Shown here one piece after another: positions 1-4,214 of a stretch of 7,202 bases of DNA. This DNA comes from Nanobdellota archaeon (lineage in GTDB: Archaea > Nanobdellota > Nanobdellia > Pacearchaeales > GW2011-AR1): NCBI GenBank assembly GCA_018901675.1, contig JAHIEH010000010.1, positions 1-7,202 on the forward strand, read 5' to 3'. The translations under genes were made by a program, and so were the position numbers. Numbering within the stretch: the first letter of the stretch is position 1; every line of letters starts with the position of its first letter. The notes under the pieces were generated by a model. That model was not told where the DNA came from. It ran no database searches and saw only the letters and a program-made list of their open reading frames with translations.

Positions 1-444
1 AAGCTCAATAAATCTTACTTCTTCTTTATTTGGTCTTCTGTAGAACTCCATTACTTCTCTTACAAGATGAGTTTTTCCAGCCATGTCAAAAGGTTTACTT
101 CTGAAAACTTTTCCATAATAACTTTTAAGATCTCCGTATCTCTCTCCGTTTTTGTTTTTTATCTTTCCATCTTCCAGGTCATCATAAACTTTCTTAATGT
201 CTTTCTTGTCTAGATTTACCCAGGGCTTATTATTAAACCACTTATTTACATTCCTGAATTTTGTAACATAAGTGCAGAGTGTTTTGTATGTAGATTCATC
301 AAGAGCAGTTAATCCATTTATTCTCTTAAGCTTGTTTTCTTCCCAATCAAAAAATTCTCTGAATAACTTTCTGTTTTCTTTGCATATAGAAGAGTCATTC
401 AAAAGATTCTCTTTCATCTTCAGGAAACTTTCTTTGAATATCAT
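1..444 (-). CDS. Tyrosine recombinase/integrase, N-terminal part (cut by window edge)
   Basis: An open frame of 148 codons runs without a stop from ATG 444 to the left edge. The product begins MIFKESFLKMKENLLNDSS and continues with a Lys/Arg-rich helical region (residues 20-45), a segment TYKTLCTYVTKFRNVNKWF (52-70), then KPWVNLDKKDIKKVYDDLED (73-92) and a YYGKVFRSKPF stretch. This is the look of the SAM-like core-binding domain of archaeal site-specific recombinases, where an 'L.KKDIK..Y.DLEDGKI' block is typical. The catalytic Arg...His-x-x-Arg...Tyr domain would lie beyond the window, so activity cannot be judged. ATG 444 is preferred because a TATA-like CTTAAAAAC sits about 25 bp upstream, fitting a leaderless mRNA; ATG 417 (MKENLLND) is the alternative. 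It follows scpA on the same strand after 75 bp but seems to have its own promoter. Family assignment is from recalled similarity; a different DNA-binding protein is possible but less likely. Confidence 0.72.
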   Translation of the reverse strand, partial: MIFKESFLKMKENLLNDSSICKENRKLFREFFDWEENKLKRINGLTALDESTYKTLCTYVTKFRNVNKWFNNKPWVNLDKKDIKKVYDDLEDGKIKNKNGERYGDLKSYYGKVFRSKPFDMAGKTHLVREVMEFYRRPNKEEVRFIEL

Positions 445-464
445 AAGAAATACAGCAGAAGCTA

Positions 465-473
465 GTTTTTAAG
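465..473 (-). promoter_or_regulatory. TATA box of the integrase gene
   Basis: On the minus strand CTTAAAAAC is preceded by purine-containing AAAAGG, a BRE-like context. Its centre is about 24-25 bp from ATG 444, the spacing expected for an archaeal leaderless transcript. The match to a TATA consensus is moderate. Confidence 0.4.
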
Positions 474-486
474 CCTTTTGGAAGTA

Positions 487-502
487 TGAACCTTTAGGTT
501 CA
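487..502. repeat. Inverted repeat between scpA and the integrase gene
   Basis: TGAACCTTTAGGTTCA is a 7-bp inverted repeat around a central TT. It lies 18 bp past the scpA stop codon and about 20 bp upstream of the integrase TATA box. It may be an operator for the integrase, a small terminator hairpin for scpA, or part of an attachment site; no T-tract follows it on the minus strand, which argues against a simple terminator. Confidence 0.4.
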
Positions 503-519
503 ACGCCCCCACGAGACTA

Positions 520-1533
520 TTAACTCCCCTCAAGCTCAAAAAAGTCCCCGAGAGGATTAGCAAATTCCTTATTCAACTTTTCATGCCGTTTTTCCTGCTC
601 TGCGTCTGATTGTTTCTTGTTGCTATCTTCTTCAACCTCATCAAAATTCTCTGCAAATCTTTCATCTTCGCCCTGCATTTCTTCTTTCTGATATTCTATA
701 TTTTCTCTCAATTCTGCAAAGGGGTCTGGATTGTGTTTGAGATAAATATGTTTTAGCCAGACATGAATCTCTTCAAAATGACCGTTTTGTTCAAGCCAAA
801 CTTTCTTCTGGTTTTCCAAATGTAATAACGGGGAAAAAGATAATATTCTCTCCTCCTTGTTATTTCCAATAAGTTCTGTGAAAGAAATTTTATGCTTTTC
901 TTCTTTTCCTAGATGACTGAAAATTAGGTCATATATTTCTTTGATTTTGTCTTTGATACTGATTTCCCTCTTTGGAAGAGAAAAAGAAACGTCTCTAAGT
1001 GCATTTTTATCATATATCTCTTTTTTTATCCTTCTATTTTCAGTGGTTATCGCTTGGTTTAAAGAATCCATAAGCTCTTTTAAGGTTACTTTTTTAAACC
1101 TGGGAATAGGGCTTTTTAGTATGAGGGAGGGAATCTCCTCTTCAAGTTCTATCCTTTCTAAACCGTATTTTACACTTTCTTTCTTTCCAAAAAGAATCTC
1201 ATCAATGCTTTTTATATACTTATTAAGGAGAATTTCAGTTTTTATCCTTAGAAGAAGGGATGCTGCAAGAAGAACTTTGCTTGATATAAAAAAATCTGCT
1301 TCTTCCAATTGGCTGACTTTTTCAAGGTATTTTTCAGTCAGAATAATTATGTCCACATCCCAAGGGTCTAACTGCTCTGTATTGATTAAATCATAAATCA
1401 TTTCCTGCCAGCCAATCTCTCGGCTAAAAAGCAAACCATGAATCTGCTCTTGTTTTATGTAGTTATGAAGATTTTTTTTTGTCTCATTTGTTTCTTCAGA
1501 ATTACTTTCAAGATTAATCTCTTTTTTATCCAT
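520..1533 (-). CDS. scpA: Segregation and condensation protein ScpA (kleisin)
   Basis: The 337-aa product is the kleisin subunit that bridges the two heads of an SMC dimer and so takes part in chromosome compaction and segregation. The N-terminal kleisin region is clear at residues 40-104: IGWQEMIYDLINTEQLDPWD, then ILTEKYLEKV and a long helix ISSKVLLAASLLLRIKTEIL, the hallmark ScpA block. A charged linker (about 105-190) leads to a C-terminal winged-helix region (about 192-262: ISIKDKIKEIYDLIF, KISFTELIGN, FSPLLHLENQKKVWLEQ), the part that binds the SMC head. Residues 268-337 form an acidic, Glu-rich, probably disordered tail longer than I expect for archaeal ScpA. ATG 1533 is supported by a TATA box 26 bp upstream, so the message is probably leaderless. 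No smc or scpB gene is in the window. Confidence 0.9.
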   Translation of the reverse strand: MDKKEINLESNSEETNETKKNLHNYIKQEQIHGLLFSREIGWQEMIYDLINTEQLDPWDVDIIILTEKYLEKVSQLEEADFFISSKVLLAASLLLRIKTEILLNKYIKSIDEILFGKKESVKYGLERIELEEEIPSLILKSPIPRFKKVTLKELMDSLNQAITTENRRIKKEIYDKNALRDVSFSLPKREISIKDKIKEIYDLIFSHLGKEEKHKISFTELIGNNKEERILSFSPLLHLENQKKVWLEQNGHFEEIHVWLKHIYLKHNPDPFAELRENIEYQKEEMQGEDERFAENFDEVEEDSNKKQSDAEQEKRHEKLNKEFANPLGDFFELEGS

Positions 1534-1553
1534 TTCTTATCAGAATAATCTTG

Positions 1554-1566
1554 ATTTTATAAAATG
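1554..1566 (-). promoter_or_regulatory. TATA box of scpA
   Basis: The minus-strand sequence CATTTTATAAAAT contains a near-perfect archaeal TATA box whose centre is 26-27 bp from ATG 1533. The spacing predicts that transcription starts at or next to the start codon, giving a leaderless mRNA; there is no Shine-Dalgarno site in front of the gene. Confidence 0.65.
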
Positions 1567-1595
1567 TTTGAATTAAGAAATCAAAAATGCTAATA

Positions 1596-1671
1596 GTAGT
1601 GCCTAAATATGATAACCTCCAATTCTATGTAGTGCCTATAATCCTCTAGATATTTTGTTTTGTAGTGCCTA
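1596..1671. repeat. Three direct repeats of GTAGTGCCTA at exact 33-bp intervals
   Basis: Identical copies of GTAGTGCCTA lie at 1596-1605, 1629-1638 and 1662-1671. The start-to-start distance is 33 bp both times, while the 23-bp stretches between them are unrelated to each other. Thirty-three bp is close to three helical turns, so all copies present roughly the same DNA face. The array ends about 30 bp upstream of the scpA TATA box. The layout suggests a cooperative protein-binding array, such as upstream activator or repressor sites for scpA. A CRISPR array is unlikely because the repeat is far too short. Confidence 0.75.
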
Positions 1672-1768
1672 CAAAAGTTAGATAAATCACTTCTCTATAA
1701 AGACTATCCCTCTTTTAATCACTACTTTACATTCATTATTGGCTGTCATTCTTTGAGGGTAACATAAA

Positions 1769-1785
1769 CGAAAAGTTTATATACT
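1769..1785 (+). promoter_or_regulatory. Strong archaeal BRE/TATA promoter facing the hairpin
   Basis: CGAAAAGTTTATATACT has a purine-rich BRE (CGAAAAG) directly followed by a canonical TATA element (TTTATATA, 1776-1783). The BRE orients it to the plus strand, predicting initiation near 1804-1808. No plus-strand gene of ordinary size follows, which is the main reason to suspect a non-coding RNA here. Confidence 0.5.
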
Positions 1786-1804
1786 ATTGCATATTGTATA
1801 TTTT

Positions 1805-1890
1805 ATCACCTCTTTTTCCCCAGGAGAGGCTTCAAGTTAATCTATTTGAATGACTTGAATCCCCTCCTAGGGTTTATATTATAAATTTGA
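1805..1890 (+). ncRNA. Candidate structured small RNA
   Basis: Starting a few bases after the predicted start site, 1818-1837 can pair with 1853-1872 at 17 of 20 positions (mismatches at 1821/1869, 1827/1863 and 1830/1860) around a 15-nt loop. The innermost seven pairs, TTCAAGT with ACTTGAA, are perfect. The hairpin lies in the 477-bp gap between two minus-strand genes, just downstream of a strong plus-strand promoter. The 3' end is not defined; the first good T-run on this strand is at 1914-1919. I see no C/D or H/ACA box pattern, and it is too small for SRP RNA. Alternatively the hairpin could act on the minus strand at the end of the rps27ae operon. Confidence 0.3.
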
Positions 1891-1902
1891 AAAGTCGTGG
1901 AA

Positions 1903-2001
1903 ATGAGCATTTATTTTTTAGTATTTGCCCCCACGCATTATATTTATTTGATTATCTGTCTGATTCTGCAGAACTATGCACTAAAGTTGGAGTATGCTTA
2001 A
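1903..2001 (+). CDS. Possible 32-aa hydrophobic small protein (weak)
   Basis: ATG AGC ATT opens a short frame ending in TAA. The product starts MSIYFLVF, then APTHYIYLIICLILQN, a single potential membrane helix with a short charged end (LKLEYA). A TATA-like TTTATATT at 1873-1880 is centred 26-27 bp before the ATG, the spacing seen for leaderless genes in this window. Against it: it is very short, its T-rich strand would look hydrophobic by chance, and there is no comparative support. It stops 9 bp before the convergent rps27ae ends. Confidence 0.18.
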   Translation: MSIYFLVFAPTHYIYLIICLILQNYALKLEYA

Positions 2002-2010
2002 GATTTGGAA

Positions 2011-2232
2011 CTAACTTGGACTGCTTTTGCTCTCAAATTCAGTATAATGGCATTTTCCACAGTAAAGCCGGTCATTATGTGTCATTAGGAAAACACCAGG
2101 CCCGCATCTTGGGCAATACTTTTCTCTTGTTATCTTGCCATCGTTTATCTTATATTTAGTATATTTCTTGCTGGTCGGCTTATTCTTGTGCGGCTTTTTC
2201 CCTTTTTTTACGCCCTTTTTATTTTTTCCCAT
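2011..2232 (-). CDS. rps27ae: Small ribosomal subunit protein eS31 (S27ae)
   Basis: This 73-aa protein is the archaeal counterpart of the ribosomal half of eukaryotic ubiquitin-S27a, here without any ubiquitin domain, and is a 30S subunit component. A basic Lys-rich N-terminus (GKNKKGVKKGKKPHKNK) is followed by a zinc-binding unit with Cys40, Cys43, Cys58 and Cys61 (CPRCGPG ... CGKCHYTEF), the family signature. The basic N-terminus and short C-terminal tail (ESKSSPS) make it a little longer than the shortest archaeal versions. It is the last gene of the minus-strand operon, starting 30 bp after the rps24e stop codon with no obvious Shine-Dalgarno site. The usual archaeal neighbour order S24e-S27ae is kept. 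Confidence 0.92.
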   Translation of the reverse strand: MGKNKKGVKKGKKPHKNKPTSKKYTKYKINDGKITREKYCPRCGPGVFLMTHNDRLYCGKCHYTEFESKSSPS

Positions 2233-2262
2233 TTTGACTAAAAATTTGGATTTTCATCTTAT

Positions 2263-2562
2263 TTATTTCGCTCCCTCTTTTTCTGCAGCTATACGCTTCT
2301 GTTTTTTTGACAGCTTTGGCTCTGTTTTTTCCCTTTCTTCTTTAGAGGAATAGATATTCGCACTTATTAAAAAGGTATCCCTCCCGAATTTCCCGCCAAT
2401 TTTGGTTACCTTTATAGCATCTATTTGACTGGAATACTTTTCAGAAAGCTGTTTTTCTGATTCAATAATAGAGGGGTTTGATTCTGATTCTACTAGTATT
2501 TTTATCTCTTTCCTTTTGAATAACGGGTTTTCTTTTTCCTGGATTATTTTCATTATTTTCAT
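2263..2562 (-). CDS. rps24e: Small ribosomal subunit protein eS24 (S24e)
   Basis: This 30S subunit protein is recognised from its opening MKIIQEKENPLFKRKEIKI, the family's 'EKENPLLKRKE' block, followed by NPSIIESEKQLSEKY and KIGGKFGRDTFLISANIY, which aligns with the usual FG-containing strand, and a Lys/Glu-rich tail. Three in-frame starts exist: ATG 2607 would overlap spt4 by 20 bp and add an untypical basic leader; ATG 2562 (MKIMKII, 99 aa) and ATG 2553 (MKIIQEK, 96 aa) match the family N-terminus. I chose 2562, but 2553 is about equally likely. A TATA-like TTTATATA (2577-2570) lies inside the optional leader, which also argues against the longest form. Confidence 0.85.
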   Translation of the reverse strand: MKIMKIIQEKENPLFKRKEIKILVESESNPSIIESEKQLSEKYSSQIDAIKVTKIGGKFGRDTFLISANIYSSKEEREKTEPKLSKKQKRIAAEKEGAK

Positions 2563-2569
2563 TTGAGAA

Positions 2570-2577
2570 TATATAAA
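2570..2577 (-). promoter_or_regulatory. Possible internal TATA box before rps24e
   Basis: The minus-strand sequence TTTATATA lies between the spt4 stop and the likely rps24e start. Its centre is only 11 or 20 bp from the candidate ATGs, shorter than the 25-27 bp used elsewhere here, so it may be inactive or may start transcription just inside the gene. Confidence 0.22.
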
Positions 2578-2587
2578 CTTCCTTAAT

Positions 2588-2776
2588 TTATTTTGTTTTA
2601 ATCGCAAAACTCCCTTTACTTTTTATATTCAGCTTTTTCGCTATTTCGGAATTCTCTGGCTGAAGGACAATTACCCTTCCTTTAAAACTTTCTGTTGATT
2701 CCCTCGAATCACAATTAGGACATTTTTCTCCTTCATGAATTGCTTTGCAAATTTTACACGCCTTTGGTTTACTCAT
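2588..2776 (-). CDS. spt4: Transcription elongation factor Spt4 (RpoE'')
   Basis: The 62-aa product is a zinc-binding partner of Spt5; together they clamp RNA polymerase and increase processivity. Two Cys pairs are visible: Cys7 and Cys10 (CKIC) and Cys19 and Cys22 (CPNC), with the family's 'H.G..CP.C' context (IHEGEKCPNC). The second half, GRVIVLQPENSEIAKKLNI then KGSFAIK, matches the Spt4 beta-strand and helix that contact Spt5 NGN. The start codon overlaps the last 8 bases of rpoE (ATGAGTAA), so the two are probably translationally coupled. Length and position directly after rpoE are as expected for archaea. Spt5 is not in the window. Confidence 0.93.
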   Translation of the reverse strand: MSKPKACKICKAIHEGEKCPNCDSRESTESFKGRVIVLQPENSEIAKKLNIKSKGSFAIKTK

Positions 2777-3386
2777 TTTTACCTTTTGACTTCTTTTTTC
2801 CCTTGACTATTTTTTCTTCTGATTTAAACACCATTTTATTCTCCCTTTCTTTTTTCCTTTGCTCTTCTTTTATCCATTCTAACTTTCCAAGCCCAGGTTG
2901 TCTCATTGTCAGCCCAATCTTCGGCTCATCGCCTCTATGACTTAAAGCAACTATTCTTGCTAAGCATAAATCTCCTTTTTTCAGGCTTCTTTTGTTGGAT
3001 TTTCCAAGCAAAGTATTTGACTTGCTGAAGCTTACATAATCATCCATAGTCTGACTTATGTGAATCATTCCTTTCATCACCCCCAAATCTATAAAAGCAC
3101 CAAAGTTAGTTATTTCTGAGATTGTACCATAAACAATCTCCTGAATTTCCGGTTTCCAAACAAGCAACTTGAATGTTGAATTGTAATATGCAGCACCGTC
3201 TCCTGGAATTATAACCCCATCTCCTACACTTAAAATTTCTATAACCGCTATAACTTTCCCAAGCTCTCGGTCGTAATAATCAGTATATGTCTCTTTCAAT
3301 TGTTTTTCCACAGCCTCAATAGTAGGCAAGCCAAACAATTTAGGCTCTACTCTTACATGATCCTCGACCTCGGTTAAATAGAACAT
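2769..3386 (-). CDS. rpoE: DNA-directed RNA polymerase subunit E' (RpoE1, Rpb7-like)
   Basis: This is the archaeal Rpb7 homologue, which with RpoF (Rpb4) forms the polymerase stalk that binds emerging RNA and helps open-complex formation. The N-terminal domain (1-80) has the typical start MFYLTEVEDHVRVEPKLFG and the GDGVIIPGDGAAYYNSTFKLLVWKP segment. Residues 82-165 form an S1 RNA-binding domain (EIVYGTISEITNFGAFIDLG, MKGMIHISQTMDDY, KKGDLCLARIVALS, KIGLTMRQPGLG). A Lys/Glu-rich tail (170-205) makes it slightly longer than common archaeal forms. ATG 3386 gives the standard family N-terminus. It heads the operon rpoE-spt4-rps24e-rps27ae. A dephospho-CoA kinase gene often found in this archaeal cluster is absent. 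Confidence 0.95.
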   Translation of the reverse strand: MFYLTEVEDHVRVEPKLFGLPTIEAVEKQLKETYTDYYDRELGKVIAVIEILSVGDGVIIPGDGAAYYNSTFKLLVWKPEIQEIVYGTISEITNFGAFIDLGVMKGMIHISQTMDDYVSFSKSNTLLGKSNKRSLKKGDLCLARIVALSHRGDEPKIGLTMRQPGLGKLEWIKEEQRKKERENKMVFKSEEKIVKGKKKSKGKNE

Positions 3387-3411
3387 TTTATGAAATATTT
3401 TGTGTATATTA

Positions 3412-3419
3412 GTTATATG
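3412..3419 (-). promoter_or_regulatory. Putative TATA box of the rpoE operon
   Basis: CATATAAC on the minus strand is centred about 29-30 bp before ATG 3386; AATATACA (3410-3403) is an alternative at about 20 bp. Either would give a very short or absent 5' leader. The match is weaker than for scpA. Confidence 0.35.
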
Positions 3420-3427
3420 GATTACAA

Positions 3428-3467
3428 TAAAAATTGGTTTTTAAAAGTTGCTGTTCCCAACTTTTAA
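3428..3467 (-). terminator. Hairpin plus T-run after the PIN gene
   Basis: TTAAAAGTTG (3441-3450) and CAACTTTTAA (3458-3467) form a perfect 10-bp stem with a 7-nt loop. In the minus-strand direction a T5 run (complement of 3428-3432) follows within about ten bases. This is a plausible transcription stop for the PIN gene, isolating it from the rpoE promoter just downstream. The stem is AT-rich, and archaeal termination relies mainly on the T-run. Confidence 0.45.
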
Positions 3468-3470
3468 CTC

Positions 3471-3490
3471 TTCAAGATTCGAATCTTGAA
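3471..3490. repeat. Perfect 20-bp palindrome
   Basis: TTCAAGATTCGAATCTTGAA is exactly self-complementary, with no loop. It sits 3 bp from the 10-bp hairpin, 24 bp past the PIN gene stop codon and about 52 bp upstream of the putative rpoE TATA box. A perfect palindrome with no spacer fits a dimeric regulator's binding site better than an RNA hairpin, but no binding protein is known. Confidence 0.7.
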
Positions 3491-3513
3491 TATTTAAAGG
3501 TTGCGTGGGGAGT

Positions 3514-3891
3514 TTAAACAATCTCAAGCTTCTTTTTTCCTCTTATTATCAGTTTTTTGTTTGTAATTTTGTTTTTTAAATCTCTATCTAGCGTGGCTAC
3601 AGTCAATTTTGGATTTTGTTTTGCAAAATTAATTATGCCTAAATCAGTATTCTTTGCGTTTAGAGTTACTCTTTTGAATTTGTTTTTGTTCAGCAATCCC
3701 AAAGATAGTTTTGCGGCATCTCTAAACCTAAGCTTTTGCTTGGATAAAGAAATCTTTTCTAATTCTTTTATAACTTCTGAAGGAATTAAAATCTGGAAAC
3801 CTTCTTCTTCCAAATAAGAAAAGAAATCTATCTTTTGCTTTACACAGGTTAGGATGAAGTTGGTATCTAATAAAACTACTTTTCTTGCCAT
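3514..3891 (-). CDS. Fcf1/VapC9-like PIN domain ribonuclease
   Basis: The 125-aa product is a single PIN domain, a metal-dependent RNase fold. It opens with a strand carrying the first acidic residue (KVVLLDTNFIL, Asp9), then IPSEVIKELEKI (Glu43), NTDLGIINFA (Asp83) and VATLDRDLKNKI (Asp102, Asp104), the expected four-acid arrangement. The spacing and the 'TLDRDLK' ending resemble the archaeal Fcf1/Utp23-like group linked to rRNA processing rather than typical VapC toxins. No antitoxin gene adjoins it, and related PIN genes often lie near rpoE-spt4 in archaea, which supports a housekeeping role. It has its own promoter, and a hairpin/T-run separates it from rpoE. Exact substrate is not deducible. 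Confidence 0.85.
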   Translation of the reverse strand: MARKVVLLDTNFILTCVKQKIDFFSYLEEEGFQILIPSEVIKELEKISLSKQKLRFRDAAKLSLGLLNKNKFKRVTLNAKNTDLGIINFAKQNPKLTVATLDRDLKNKITNKKLIIRGKKKLEIV

Positions 3892-3904
3892 GATTATACA
3901 TAAT

Positions 3905-3912
3905 TTTATAAG
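3905..3912 (+). promoter_or_regulatory. TATA box of the small membrane protein gene
   Basis: TTTATAAG is centred 25-26 bp before ATG 3934, which decides in favour of that start over ATG 3928. The box abuts the opposing TATA of the PIN gene, so the two promoters are probably mutually exclusive at any moment. Confidence 0.45.
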
Positions 3913-3919
3913 TTAAAAA
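3912..3919 (-). promoter_or_regulatory. TATA box of the PIN gene
   Basis: TTTTTAAC on the minus strand is centred about 24-25 bp before ATG 3891, fitting a leaderless message. TTATAAAA (3911-3904) is closer to the consensus but only about 16 bp from the ATG, so it is less well placed. Confidence 0.4.
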
Positions 3920-3933
3920 CCTTATTAATGCAG

Positions 3934-4188
3934 ATGTGGCAAGATGTGGTTATAGCAATAGTAAATGTATTATTTGCATATTCCTTAGTGTATCAAGTAT
4001 ATGTTGGATTTAGAGATAAAAAAGGATTTCTTTCTCTACAAACATCAATTTTAACCACGATTGGATTGTATGCTGTTGCATTTGTTTATTTCTCACTTAA
4101 TCTCTATCTCTCCACGATAATTTCATTTTTTAATGGGGGCATGTGGTTTTTGCTTTTATTTCAGAGGTTGGTTTATAAAAAGGCGTGA
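3934..4188 (+). CDS. Small three-helix membrane protein, SemiSWEET/PQ-loop-like
   Basis: The 84-aa product (86 aa from ATG 3928) has three hydrophobic segments, roughly residues 3-25, 35-55 and 58-78, and very little else. After helix 1 comes SLVYQVYVGFRDKKGFLSLQTS, which resembles the PQ-loop of SemiSWEET transporters ('PQ....K....S....') with Tyr in place of the usual Pro before Gln. Helix 3 ends with LLLFQRLVYKK, a positive cytoplasmic end. SemiSWEETs work as dimers that move small sugars or related solutes; whether this one does is inference from topology and length. ATG 3934 is chosen because the TATA box is 25-26 bp upstream. It is divergent from the PIN gene and converges on the 466-aa gene with a 26-bp gap. 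Confidence 0.6.
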   Translation: MWQDVVIAIVNVLFAYSLVYQVYVGFRDKKGFLSLQTSILTTIGLYAVAFVYFSLNLYLSTIISFFNGGMWFLLLFQRLVYKKA

Positions 4189-4214
4189 AGAAATAAATTT
4201 GTAATTCTTAAGTT

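Noticed and set aside
494..515. GGTTCAACGCC as the 3' end of a tRNA
   Set aside because: Only two of five T-stem pairs form and no acceptor stem is present; kept only as a weak attachment-site idea.
941..1396. 151-codon plus-strand frame
   Set aside because: Lies wholly antisense within scpA; its Ser/Phe/Leu-rich composition is typical of the complement of a Lys/Glu-rich gene.
1596..1694. CRISPR array
   Set aside because: The repeat is only 10 bp and the spacing 33 bp in total, far below the usual repeat length of over 20 bp, and there are no cas genes in the window.
1887..2159. 90-codon plus-strand frame across the rps27ae region
   Set aside because: It begins with a non-ATG start and is antisense to the clear rps27ae gene; its composition is that of a shadow frame.
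2588..2607. ATG 2607 as the start of rps24e
   Set aside because: It would add 15 residues unlike the family N-terminus and overlap spt4; the family start matches ATG 2562 or 2553.
3466..3490. T-arm-like AGATTCGAATCTT suggesting a tRNA gene
   Set aside because: The G53-C61 pair of the T-arm is missing and no acceptor, D or anticodon arm can be folded around it; it is explained by the perfect palindrome.
3514..3891. VapBC toxin-antitoxin pair
   Set aside because: No small antitoxin gene lies next to the PIN gene; the divergent neighbour is a membrane protein and the sequence is nearer to the Fcf1-like group.
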